This document shows positions 44,972 to 54,694 of a DNA stretch of 64,000 nucleotides, in pieces. Both the position numbers and the translations under genes were made by a program. Below the pieces are notes generated by a model that saw only the letters and a program-made list of their open reading frames with translations, had not been told where the DNA came from and did no database searches. Within the stretch, counting starts at the first letter, position 1; the number at the start of each line of letters is the position of its first letter. The stretch is from Vanilla planifolia (lineage: Eukaryota > Streptophyta > Magnoliopsida > Asparagales > Orchidaceae): contig CM043877.1 of the NCBI GenBank assembly GCA_023846275.1, positions 18,768,607-18,832,606 of the forward strand, read 5' to 3'.

Positions 44972-47900
44972 TTACATGAGACCTAGTTTGCTAAGAGTAA
45001 GGACTTCTGCCGCCAGCAGGTGTCCAGTTGACCTATGGTAGTAAAGTTGAACCAGAAATCTCTGTGTGTCCCAAAGGAATTTATCCGGGGTTGTGATGAT
45101 ACCGTCATACAAAGTCGAGTTCCAGCATTTCCAAGCCATCCAACAGATCGAGGCCGGGATTGAAAATGCGAGGGAGCTGAGGGATTTTTTGTATGTCCAC
45201 CAGTTGAAAGTCCGAACGAGGTGAGGAGTCTGACTGCAGATATTCAGGCGACGTTCAAACCAAATCCAGGTGGGATATGTGACCGAACATTGCCAGAAGA
45301 TATGCTCAGCAGTGTCAATACAATGGCAAAAGGGGCATTTTGGCACAAGGGAAATGCCAATAGATTGGATCTTAGGTGGCAGAGGAAGAGCATCGTTAAG
45401 TAGTCTCCACAGCAGTATAGATACTCTCTCCGGAATTCTTTTATGCCAAATCAGATTGTTGTTGTCATATCGCTTGGTAATAGGGGGAAGGGATGTACCG
45501 CAGAAGAAGCCGTATGCCTTGGCGAAAGAGAAGTGTCCCAAGTTGTCCGTACAGCTGCTGAGCCATAGTCCAATCCAGTTGAGGTGGCTGACCAGGTCCC
45601 ACTGGGTGGACCGAACCCGCCTGTTGGATTGAGAGGAGGATGCTGAGCCGGTCGAACCGGGAGAGCAACCGTAGACCGAATCGGATTTTTTTAGACCGTC
45701 GTCTTCCTTCGCACGAACGAAGGGCAGCCGATCGCAAAAGGCGACCAAGCGACGCCAGCCAGGAGAGTCCCCACGAGTCGACCAGACTTCATCGCCGCGC
45801 CGCAGGTAGGCCTGGATGAGGAAGCGTGACCAGGGAGTGACTGTGTGAAGTAAACGCCACCAAAGATTGGCCGATTGGGCCAGGATCTGAGCGCTGAGGT
45901 TGATTATTCCAATTCCGTGTCCGCCCAATGGTGCTTTTGCGCATTGTTTTTTTTTTCCCCAGAAGAAGTTGGCAAGGACACCGTTGATGGAAGAGACCAC
46001 CTTTTGTGGAGGGGACCGGGATGCCGAGATATATGCTGACATGGAGGAGAGCACAGAGTTGATCAACACCTTCTTACCACCCATTGAGAGAAGCTTGTTC
46101 TGCCAGGCAGAGATACGAGATTTGATTTTGTCCAGCAGCGGTTGAAAATGGCAGGCGCGAGGTCTTCCAACATCCAACCAGCAGCCAAGATGAAGGAAAG
46201 GAAGTTTCGCATGATGGAATCCTAAGATGTTCTGTGTTCTTCTTCTTGCACCTGCGGAAGGGGAACGGGCATGTATTACCGACGATTTACTCCGGTTAAG
46301 TTCCAGGGAGGAAGCGTTGAGGAAGGTTTGGAGCAAGGTTGATAGCTGTTTAAGGGAGGCTCGGTTCGCGGTAGTGAATATAATCACATCGTCCGCGAAC
46401 GCCAGGTGAGTGATCGGACGACTAAGTTTTGGAGTCACATACGCTTGGATGCTACGGGAAGCAACCGCTGCAGTGAGACACCGGCTAAGTGCATCAAGAG
46501 CGATGATGAACAGTGCCGGTGAGAGGGGATCTCCCTGACGGACACCGCGACTGGGCTTGAAAAAGCCTTTGGGAAATCCGTTGATTAAAACTGATAACCA
46601 TGTGGCGTCAAGAACGTTCAGCACCAAATCACAGAATTTTTCGCTGAAGCCTCTTGCCCGGAGAGCCGCCAGAAGAAAAGACCATCCCAACTTGTCGAAT
46701 GCGGCCTTGAAGTCCAGTTTTAGGATCACATTACTGAATTTCCTTCTTTTGTTGAGGCGAGAGAACATTTCCTCCACCATCAAGATATTGTCTGTGATGT
46801 TGCGTCCTTTGATAAATGTGGATTGCTCGACCGAGATGATAGAAGGTAGTAAAGTTGAAAGCCGTGAAGAGAGGAGCTTGGTGAGGATTTTGCAGTTTAC
46901 ATTGCAAAGGGTTATTGGCCTGTAGTCGGCAGGGGCAGTGGCTGCCGTCGTCTTCGGTATCAGGCAGATCCACGCCGCCCCGAGTGCCTTAGGGATCGTG
47001 GTGCCAATAAGGAAATCATTTGCGGCGTCTACCATGTCTTGTGCAAGCAGGGTCCAAAACTTTTTGAAGAACTTGACGGAGTATCCATCCGGTCCTGGGG
47101 CACTTGATTCATGCATAGTGGATAGCACCCTGCGCAATTCCAGTTCGTCGGCGGGGCGCAATAGATCATCGTTTTGATTTTCTGAAACAGAGATTGGGGA
47201 ATGGCAAAGGATACCTTCTGCGTCTGAGCTGCAGTAGCCATTGTCCCGGAATAGGTTTTGAAAATGGTTTGTGAGAAGGCTAGCTAACTCCTCATCACCT
47301 ACCGACCAAGAGCCGTCTGGATTTTTGAGTTTTTGAATGCCAAGCGAATGCCTTTTCATTTTTACAGAGGCGTGAAAGAAGCTTGTATTTGCATCGCCTT
47401 CTTTAATCCACCGCAAACCGGCCTTTTGCTTCCAGAAATCCTCCTCTGTTTCCAGACGATTAAGAAGCAAAGAATTGGCTGAGGCAAGCCTGTCGACATT
47501 TTCCTGGCAGGCGTTTGCCGCCAAGGCAGCTTCGGCATCGCGAACGTTCTGCTCTGCCAAATCCTTGTTTCTGAACAGGTCCCCGAATGAGTCCTTGTTC
47601 CATCTTTTAAGCAATACCTTAAGCCTCGCTAGTTTACCAATAAGCCTGTAGATCCCAGTCGCTGCTATTGGGACGTTCCACGACCGCTGGACCAGATCGT
47701 CGATGTCCGGGTGCTTGAGCCAGGCATCAATGAAGCGGAAAGGTTTTGCACCTAGCCGGCGACGGGGCGCGACTCGGAAGAGAATGGGTGCATGGTCAGA
47801 CGCAGTACGTGGCATAATTTCCACGGTGCCGTCCGGGAAGGTTTCCAACCATCCAGCATTGCAAAGGAAATAATCTAACCTTTTCAGGATCGATCCACCA

Positions 47901-48457
47901 CGCCGCGTGCCCTGCCAAGTGAAAGGTCCGCCGATAGTCGTCGGGATATGAAGATTAGCCTCCATCACAGCCGAATGGAAATCGCTGGATTCGTTGTTGT
48001 GGAATCTTGCAGCTCCCCTTTGGTCCTGCTCCATCATTGTGACATTGAAGTCCCCACAGACGCACCAGGGAGAATCACCCACCGCCTGATTTGAGTCCGC
48101 GAGGAACTGCCAGAGAGGCCGGCGCCTGCTCCTGTTGTGTTTTCCATAGACCGCAGTGATGAATTTTGTGGAATGGGAACCAGTAAAGGCGGCCTGGATT
48201 GTAACGGCCTGGTCAGACGAACTGACAGGGGCCACCAGACATCTGGAGGACCAAAGCAGCCAAATCTTACCCGAGGGGGAACTGAGGCCGTCATGTAGGT
48301 CCAGATTGCGACAGAGGAGGGGGAGGCGATCTATCCCAGAGAAGGGTTCGATCAGGATGACAAGGTCGACGTGATTGGAGCGGATGAGGTGGCGAAGGCG
48401 TCCGAGGGTGGGATGGTTGGCGACCCCCCGGACGTTCCAGGAAAGGATGTTAACCAT
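44972..48457 (-). CDS. LINE ORF2: endonuclease / reverse transcriptase / zf-RVT
   Basis: Uninterrupted 1161-codon frame. Residues about 1-225 form an EEP-type endonuclease: LSWNVRG, an acidic residue in LIEPFSG, CGDFNVT, RLDYF and the terminal SDH. About 430-760 form the reverse transcriptase, with PGPDGYSVKFFKKFW, CLIPK, YRPITLCN, FKAAFDKLGW, RGVRQGDPLSPALF and the catalytic AFADDVIIF. Near residues 1020-1090 is a zf-RVT zinc segment (WRLLNDALPLPPKIQ..., CPFCH...AEHIFWQC). All key residues are present, so the enzyme could be functional. The protein nicks the target and reverse-transcribes its own RNA. Its ATG overlaps the ancestral end of ORF1 (TAA at 48450-48452) by 8 bases. GC content is well above the surrounding AT-rich DNA. 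Confidence 0.95.
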   Translation of the reverse strand: MVNILSWNVRGVANHPTLGRLRHLIRSNHVDLVILIEPFSGIDRLPLLCRNLDLHDGLSSPSGKIWLLWSSRCLVAPVSSSDQAVTIQAAFTGSHSTKFITAVYGKHNRSRRRPLWQFLADSNQAVGDSPWCVCGDFNVTMMEQDQRGAARFHNNESSDFHSAVMEANLHIPTTIGGPFTWQGTRRGGSILKRLDYFLCNAGWLETFPDGTVEIMPRTASDHAPILFRVAPRRRLGAKPFRFIDAWLKHPDIDDLVQRSWNVPIAATGIYRLIGKLARLKVLLKRWNKDSFGDLFRNKDLAEQNVRDAEAALAANACQENVDRLASANSLLLNRLETEEDFWKQKAGLRWIKEGDANTSFFHASVKMKRHSLGIQKLKNPDGSWSVGDEELASLLTNHFQNLFRDNGYCSSDAEGILCHSPISVSENQNDDLLRPADELELRRVLSTMHESSAPGPDGYSVKFFKKFWTLLAQDMVDAANDFLIGTTIPKALGAAWICLIPKTTAATAPADYRPITLCNVNCKILTKLLSSRLSTLLPSIISVEQSTFIKGRNITDNILMVEEMFSRLNKRRKFSNVILKLDFKAAFDKLGWSFLLAALRARGFSEKFCDLVLNVLDATWLSVLINGFPKGFFKPSRGVRQGDPLSPALFIIALDALSRCLTAAVASRSIQAYVTPKLSRPITHLAFADDVIIFTTANRASLKQLSTLLQTFLNASSLELNRSKSSVIHARSPSAGARRRTQNILGFHHAKLPFLHLGCWLDVGRPRACHFQPLLDKIKSRISAWQNKLLSMGGKKVLINSVLSSMSAYISASRSPPQKVVSSINGVLANFFWGKKKQCAKAPLGGHGIGIINLSAQILAQSANLWWRLLHTVTPWSRFLIQAYLRRGDEVWSTRGDSPGWRRLVAFCDRLPFVRAKEDDGLKKSDSVYGCSPGSTGSASSSQSNRRVRSTQWDLVSHLNWIGLWLSSCTDNLGHFSFAKAYGFFCGTSLPPITKRYDNNNLIWHKRIPERVSILLWRLLNDALPLPPKIQSIGISLVPKCPFCHCIDTAEHIFWQCSVTYPTWIWFERRLNICSQTPHLVRTFNWWTYKKSLSSLAFSIPASICWMAWKCWNSTLYDGIITTPDKFLWDTQRFLVQLYYHRSTGHLLAAEVLTLSKLGLM

Positions 48458-49751
48458 TAGGAGATAAAGGCGGCTTAGAGCCCGCCGCGCTCTTAGTACG
48501 GGGAGGAGAAGTCACAGACGATGAAGCTCTGTTTTTTGCCCCTCTTTTTTTTGTTTTGATGAGGGTAAGCGGCGGGAATTCCAGGGCATGAGGATCTTCT
48601 GTAGTGGGAGCAGAGTTCCGTTCAACGATTGAAGGGAGGGGTGAGTCTATTAAGGCCGCAGAATGCGGGGAATTTGGCTAAGAGACGGCTCCCGTGGGAC
48701 TGGGAAGGAGAGTTGGCTTAAAAAAGGATGCCGAGTCTTCAACAAATGAATCTTCCGCCGACGGAGAAGGAGTCAGGATGGGGTCAGGACTCCGAAGCAA
48801 GGCAAGTTCAGCTTGTGCTGCCTTTAGGGCGAGTTGATACACCTGATCACAGGGGCCGTCTGCGATAGCACTGTCACCAGCCGCCTACAAAGGCCGGGAA
48901 GGAACCGTCAGAGGGGATTTAGGGGAGCTGCATTGCCCGTTTTCAAAGAAACGTTGTTTAGGAGACGAGTCCGTGGAAGGCAAGGTGCCCACCGCCACCT
49001 GTTTGCCTTTGTCTGCCTTCGAGACCTTAGCTTTCGCTGCACGGCTTCTGCAATCCTCTTTAGAGTGGCCGATGGTCCTGCAGTGGAAGCAGTACGGAGG
49101 GAGGTTTTCGTAAACAATGGGAAGCCAGAAGCCTCCATCTTTCACACCGGTGACAGAGGAGATACGCATTCTCTTCGGGAGCTCCTTAGTGATGTCTAAT
49201 TCAACACACACTTTGGCTACGTGCGGTCTGGAAACCGCCGCCGTGGCCGAGTCCAGCTTGAGAGGGGTGCCGATGGCCGCCGCCATAGAGAACAGGGCGA
49301 CCTTGTTAAACAGATGAAGAGGCGGATTGACGAAGGAGACCCAGACCGGGACGGTGGTGGGTTCGGTGTCAAAGCGAAAATCGGGCGACCACTTAAGCAG
49401 TCTCATTGGGAATTCACGGAAGTGCCAGATGGGTTTGAGCCAGAAGAAGAGGTAGTCTTCTTCGACGGCGAACCGGAGCAGCACATGACGGGCATTCAAG
49501 AGACCCACCGTTACAACTCCTTTGAAACCGACCTTGGCCAGCGATGCGCGAATGGCCTCAAGGGGCGGTCGGCCATGAGAAAATTTTCCCACCAGGGAAA
49601 GTTTGAAGGGATCCGCCAGACGCGTGACTTCCTCCGGCGAGAAGGTCACCTCCGGCGCTCCTTTGTAGATTGATGAACGACGGGGTTTGCAAGGGGGAGG
49701 GTTCACTCCCCCCCCCAAAACCTCCGCAAAGGATCGGTTTGGCGTACCCAT
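48450..49751 (-). pseudogene. LINE ORF1 (DUF4283 and zinc knuckle) broken by two in-frame TAG codons
   Basis: RNA-binding protein of the LINE. ATG at 49749-49751 gives MGTPNRSFAEVLGG; the reading frame also stays open upstream but without an ATG. The first 288 codons hold a DUF4283-type domain (FKLSLVGKFSHGRP..., FREFPMRLLKWSPDF..., VPVWVSF) and a CCHC knuckle, CFHCRTIGHSKEDC. A TAG at 48885-48887 ends that frame, but the same frame continues, with one more TAG at 48678-48680, to a TAA at 48450-48452 that overlaps the ORF2 ATG. No frameshift is needed across the A6 run at 48720-48725. Without the two TAGs the frame would be 433 codons. Nonsense decay is the simplest reading; readthrough is possible but unsupported. 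Confidence 0.85.
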
Positions 49752-49998
49752 CAACCGCCCATCCGACCCGGTAACACGGGCGGTGGGGGAGGTGACTGGG
49801 GATGAAGGGAGCCGGAGGCGCAGAACGAAAGGAGCTACAAGACAGGGGGGGACAGAACAAGGGGTACAACAAAGACGAGCGGCGAGGTGCCGGTGGCAAG
49901 ATGCCGGCTGCGACCAGGCTGCGCGGGAAAGGATCGCCCCGTTCAAATTGGGAACCCTAACCCACTGCCAAACATAAAGGATCACGTTGTTAATTCTC

Positions 49999-50018
49999 CG
50001 GGCATGATCTGCGCCTTT
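49999..50018 (+). repeat. LINE target site duplication, right copy
   Basis: Identical to 44869-44888; the pre-insertion sequence resumes after it with 'ggatcctgc'. Confidence 0.95.
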
Positions 50019-50050
50019 GGATCCTGCCGAAGTTATAAAGTGGGATTTTT

Positions 50051-50094
50051 AGTCCCACACTGCAGAATGCAATTTTGCACAGCGCTTTATAATA
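50051..50094 (+). promoter_or_regulatory. snRNA-type USE and TATA-like pair inside the LTR-like repeat
   Basis: AGTCCCACACT at 50051-50061 matches nine bases of the plant snRNA upstream sequence element RTCCCACATCG. TTTATAATA follows at 50086-50094, with a gap of 24 bases, close to the short spacing typical of plant Pol III snRNA promoters. The USE-like word is also one arm of a gtggga/tcccac inverted repeat (50040-50057). Downstream, 50120-50170 can fold into small stems (gagcca/tggctc, cggg/cccg). No known snRNA follows. It may equally be the LTR's own Pol II promoter. Confidence 0.35.
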
Positions 50095-50484
50095 GATTTG
50101 CGCCGTTTAACCTGCGAGCCACTTTGGGGCTGGCTCCCCCCCTCCTTGATCGGGATTTCATCACCCGGTTCAGGTTGACTTAGCCATGCACTGTTCTTTG
50201 ACCGTTGACCGCGCTGAAGTTAGACTTAGCCGAGCTCCTCTCGGCAGGCTTGGCTTAGCCAGGTCACTGTTCCGTTGACCGTTGACCAGCGCTAGCCGAG
50301 CTGCTCTCGGTGGTCTTTGGGCGGGCTTTGCTCGCCCCTTTCGGGTCAACCAAATTTTTATATTTTTTATTTCTAAAAGGCCTGGACGGGCTATTTTGAC
50401 GCCGGGTCGACCCGCCCATGATACAGTGCTTTTTCCCGAGACTTTTGCTGTTTTAGGGTATTTTTGACGAATTTTTTAGCCACA

Positions 50485-51381
50485 AATTTGAATATAAGTG
50501 TATAAAAATAATTTTATATTCTTATAGTATTATAAGTTAATTAAGTGGCTATGAAAAGAAATTCGTAAAAAACGATTCCATAATAATATTAAAAAATCAA
50601 ATACCCATGTCTATACATTTTGTCAAATATGCTTGGCCCAAAAATGAAAATTCATTATTAAATAATTTTATAATATTTTTAAATGTTAATACTACTAGTG
50701 TGCCACATAATCTCAAGGTTTTGACATATCAAATTCAAGAGAAATAAAAAGACATTTAATTATAAAACATCTTGCGCATGTCTCAAAAATTCCTTCAGTA
50801 ATAAATAGCTTGGTTTTGTAATTATCACATCAAAGGGTACAACATCTACATCATTTACTTTTATATAGTGTATATGACTTATAATTGGAGCAATTAGATA
50901 ATCATAGCTTAAATTAATCTTCTTCTTATACTTGGGGTTTCTGATTTCCAAAAACTCTTTCATCAATTTGAAAATTTTCTCACCCATGTCAAAACATTCT
51001 CCTTTTAAATAATAATTGGTAATAGAGAATTATAGGGTGATGCATTGATAATCTCCTATCTTAAGCAATGATAGTGTATCCAAGAAAACATCAAACTCAA
51101 TATGCTAACTGGGTTAAGAATTTTACTTCTTGAACATAGACTCTTGCTTCATGTGTTTTACCTTATCTACCTCTCCCCAATTAAATGATGAGCTTTCATA
51201 ATCTTGCTCACAAACCCTCTGTTGGAATGAATTTCTTTTATTTATTGTGTTGATTTTTATTTTCTTGTTCCTACTACTACTAAAATAAATATATAAAATA
51301 TAAAATAAATATATAAAATAAATATAAAATTAGAGCGTAAGGCTAAATAGGTATTTTAAAAAAGTTATTGAGGTCATCCTT
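50485..51381. other. AT-rich DNA between two LTR repeats
   Basis: No gene recognised. A minus-strand open stretch at 50760-50987 and its continuation to about 51220 look like a decayed coding fragment (GEKIFKLMKEFLEI...), family unknown. An imperfect inverted repeat joins about 50468-50482 ('gacgaattttttagccac') with 50545-50566. Confidence 0.4.
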
Positions 51382-51922
51382 TGTAACAACCCTAGATTTC
51401 TTTATTTTATTTGCTTAAAAGAAAGAGATTTTTGAGACAAATCCAACGACGTTTAATTTGTAATTTTTGGAGCTCTAATGAATAAATTATGAATTTTTAA
51501 AGATTTAGGATAAATTTGTAACGTTGAGGATAGATTTGTAATTTTTAAATGTCGAATTAGTTCAAATTTGATTTGGTGGAGGATATATTTGCAAATACCA
51601 AATTTAGAAGGGGTTTTCTGCAAAATACGGTTCACGAACCATCGGTTAAGTCGGTTCCGACCGCGGCTATAAAAGTCGACCCATGCGCGTTTGAAACGCA
51701 CTTCTGCGAACACGGCGGCAAGGCATGACGGTGAGGCACGTCGACGAGGAATTTTCGTGATTTCCGGCACGCAACGACGACGGTTGACGAAGGTGAGAAT
51801 TTTTGTTTACTTTGCCGTCAGGTTGTAAAGTTTTTCCGGTGAGTGGCGGTCAATTGGCCGGCAAGAGACGCAAGAGATTTCGAGTTCGCCGGCGAAATAT
51901 TCGGGTTTCATCGGACGTACAG

Positions 51923-51949
51923 GAGAGAGAGAGAGAGAGAGAAAGAGAG
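51923..51949. repeat. (GA)n microsatellite within the solo LTR
   Basis: GA repeat with one interruption (gaaagaga) at the right end. Confidence 0.9.
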
Positions 51950-52527
51950 CGAAAAATCGGTCCACACCTTTGGACCGGGTTACGCTGCGGAACAGGGCTG
52001 CCGAGTGCCGGCGGCCCAGCGTGCCGAGAGCACAGGCGCTCCAGCCCCGGGCGAGGGCAGTTCGGCGCCCATGTAAGCTGATTTTGAGATTTATTTTGGG
52101 GGTTTGTTTGCGAAAGCTTTTCAGAAAGCACTTTTGGTTAATGAACATATTTTTAATTTATGACCATGGCCTTGTAGGATATCAAGAAAACGAATTAGAA
52201 GTGGGCAAAAAATTTGGTACAACAAATCCAGGTAGATAAATTCCTAACCCTGTGATGTAGCATAATATATGTTTTTACATGCTTTTCTTATTGTTATAGT
52301 ATTTTGATTATTGCATATGTTGTTTATAGCATAAATGGAAGAAACACTATGGTATAGATTATTTATGCATTTGTATGAAAACTGAAAATGAAGAAATAAT
52401 ATAGTGTGATAATGAAATAAAAAGGAAGAAACAATATAAAAAGAAATGTCTTTTGATATGGCATAATTGTTTGGAATTATGATTGGAAATGGTAGTAAAA
52501 AAATGGATTCCCAGATAATATTATCCT

Positions 52528-52735
52528 CACCACAAGGCTCAACATGTATTGTAGGGTATCAATCTTTGGATCAGATATCTGCCTAGTGTTGTATGTTATG
52601 TGCTATGACTCCATGATGATTTACATCAGGCTCAGCATGTGTTGTAGGATATGGTACTATACCTGCCTAGTGGCACTAGGCTCAGCATGTGTTGCAGGGT
52701 ATCGATCTTCGGATCAGATATCTGTCTAGTGTTAT
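52528..52735 (+). repeat. Three imperfect direct repeats within the solo LTR
   Basis: Each unit reads close to 'aggctcagcatgtgttgtag' then 'ggtatc', then 'cctagtg'. Copies start near 52530, 52628 and 52678; the first and third also share 'ggatcagatatctg-ctagtgtt'. Internal LTR repeats of this kind often hold regulatory sites. Confidence 0.75.
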
Positions 52736-53276
52736 GTGCTTGGTTGGATGCCAGCTGGAGGTCATTTATTGATGATGATTGGATCTAGAGGATAATGCGT
52801 CAAAGGGAATTGGGCTCGGTAATAACATGCTATATAAGGAACTGGCATTTTTTTATGGTTTTCATTTGGCATTACCTTATATATATGACATCTGGTATTG
52901 TTTTATCTTTATGCATATGATTCATCTTTACTGTTCATAGTAATTTGATATCTTTTTTTCATACTTGGTTAGTTATTGTGATTTATCTACTGAGATGTGT
53001 AAAATCTCATTTAGTGCTTGCATCACAGGTCATGAAACCACTGTACCGAGAGATGGGAATGATGCTGCTACAGAAGAGCCATTTTCAAGAGATGTGTGAG
53101 AGAGGGAAAGTTTTGGTGTGATTAAATATTTAAAACATGCCTTTATAAATATACTTTGGATTTTGGGAGTTGGTGTTTGTCTTATCGTCGGGTCCCCACC
53201 TTGGGTTTTGTTTATTGTCCTCACTCTGATAATAATTTTGTTATTTAGAGGTACTGATTTAGGTGGGGGCTTAACA

Positions 53277-54690
53277 CCCTTGGTGATCTCAACATCAATT
53301 TTACATAAGTAGGACATGGAAGCACTACATTCCTCTTTAGTTTTCAAATATGAGTAAAAGTACTTGATCATTTTGTTGTTAAAAGGATGTTAAACCTGTA
53401 AAACTTCTCCTAAGATAGTTCCAAAAAAGTAGAACAAATTTGGATCATTTAGTTTAAATTCAAGTTTTATAGTAATTGTTTAGGAACATTAAGACTACAA
53501 TCCTTAGCCATCTTAAATACTTCCACGTCTACTATTTATCTAAATAAAGTGTCATCAAACTCACATTTTGTGGATGGTTGAGATTTTTTAGGAGCAGCTT
53601 CTTCACATAAGGATGCTTGTACATGATATATGTTTAAATGAACTATAAAGACATAGCTACAAGAATATGATAAACATCTAAACTAACACTAGAGAAAGCA
53701 TTATACAATCATTGCTTACCTAATCAGAGAAGATGACTAGAACAAAAGCCAATGCAAATGCTTGACTGGATAGGTAATAAGTTCTATCCACACAAAAAAT
53801 GGATGGTCCTTGGCTTCCAACCAGGTGCTAAGAATTGATCGTATTGAGGATCTCCAAGAGGCACAAATGCAACATTTTGTTTTCCCACTCTTTCTTTGTT
53901 ACAACTATTTAGAGAAAATGCCTTAACCCATTAAGGGGTGTGTGTGTGCGTGTGTGTGTGTATACATATATATACATATATATATATACACACATATATA
54001 CATATATATGTAAGAAAATCATACTTATATAAGCTAACATATCATACAAGATGTAATTATCTTGCATCATGTTTATTATTGTTTTCCTCAAGAACAGCAT
54101 ACATATAAGCTAATTTCTTATAATCTTGTGTAAGTCCATCAAAGTAATCTTATATCTCTTGATAGGAGTTAGAAAATGAATCAAATTTTGAACAAGAAGT
54201 TGAGCATCTTTATCGACGATACTTAAATCGAAAAAACTTGAAATCACCCTACACTTTCTTTTTTCCTACTTTTTCTTTTGTTTTTTCTTTTCCATCTTTT
54301 TACCATTAAGGAAATGAGATTGTTCATCTTTGTATAGTATATCTAGCTCTTATATTACCTCATATCATGTAGATAAATGACAAATTTTCATCCCAATATC
54401 TTATGATAAAGCATAATATAGAAAATTTTGTCCTCTTCCATTGAGTTGAGTCACCATACAAGATCTTTCACTATTAAAATTAGAAATATTATAATGATTT
54501 TCAAACAAATTCAACCAATCATGATTAATTTTTGAACAAAAATTTTAGAGAAATTTTTTCATAAAGAATAATGGTTCCAAACAAATAAAGGAGGATAATA
54601 CATAGTAAAAGAAACAAGAGACTAGACAATTTACAACACACACAAGGAGCAAGTATTAGATCTTCTCTCATAGATTTCTTCCTTTGATAT
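53277..54690. other. Decayed sequence with minus-strand coding-like fragments
   Basis: About 53910-53790 on the minus strand reads VGKQNVAFVPLGDPQY and onward for some 35 residues without a stop; family unrecognised. A further fragment lies near 54280-54120. No intact gene. Probably transposon or pseudogene debris. Confidence 0.35.
53937..54010. repeat. Compound (TG)n/(TA)n microsatellite
   Basis: TG repeats with one CG interruption, passing into TATACA/TATA repeats; mutable alternating purine-pyrimidine DNA. Confidence 0.95.
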
Positions 54691-54694
54691 AATC

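Larger units (their letters stand above)
44886..49998 (-). mobile_element. Nearly full-length L1-type LINE retrotransposon
   Basis: Non-LTR element on the minus strand, about 5.1 kb: 5' UTR (49998-49752), ORF1, ORF2, a short 3' UTR (44971-44912), and a poly(A) tail seen as 26 T at 44886-44911. It is bounded by identical 17-20 bp direct repeats (44869-44888 and 49999-50018), as left by target-primed reverse transcription. The identical flanks and open ORF2 indicate a young insertion. It lies within the third unit of a 92 bp tandem repeat in an LTR-like element, far from host exons. Confidence 0.95.
43944..50484. mobile_element. Probable Copia-type LTR repeat (solo or fragment), interrupted by a LINE
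   Basis: Excluding the LINE at 44886-49998, about 1.4 kb of GC-rich repeat remains in AT-rich surroundings. It opens TGTGAGAACAACGCAC, then 'gaggggaggggtgaattg' and 'ttttaggtggttcggcc ... cctacatccaccccc', a word order common in plant Copia LTRs. It may end '...ttagccaca' at 50484, giving TGTG/CACA ends. The candidate 5 bp flanks (aatcg and aattt) match poorly, so the ends are tentative. Inside are the 92 bp tandem units, a USE/TATA pair, and a repeated 'gaccgttgacc ... agccgagct-ctctcgg' block (50210-50320). No gag or pol adjoins it. Confidence 0.5.
51382..53276 (+). mobile_element. Probable solo LTR of a Gypsy-type element
   Basis: Begins TGTAACAACCCTAGA and ends GGTGGGGGCTTAACA, an end pair typical of plant Gypsy LTRs. 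The five flanking bases are tcctt on the left and ccctt on the right, a 4/5 match as expected for an aged target duplication. The 1.9 kb contains a GC-rich block (51650-52080) with a candidate promoter 'gctataaaag' at 51665, a (GA)n tract, and three internal direct repeats. No gag, pol, primer-binding site or second LTR is attached, so recombination between LTRs is the likely origin. Confidence 0.7.

Noticed and set aside
48715-48730. Frameshift in LINE ORF1 at the A6/T6 run
   Set aside because: Base-by-base reading shows the frame continues through the run; only two TAG codons interrupt it.
44766-49977. Many plus-strand open frames opposite the LINE
   Set aside because: They are shadows of the GC-rich minus-strand ORFs and lack family motifs.
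50095-50320. Possible 7SL or telomerase RNA downstream of the USE/TATA pair
   Set aside because: 'gccgagctc' words resemble the 7SL start, but the conserved 7SL body and any telomere template (CTAAACCC) are absent.
51803-52239. Overlapping open frames near the (GA)n tract
   Set aside because: They lie in a GC-rich LTR segment, span the microsatellite and show no conserved domain.
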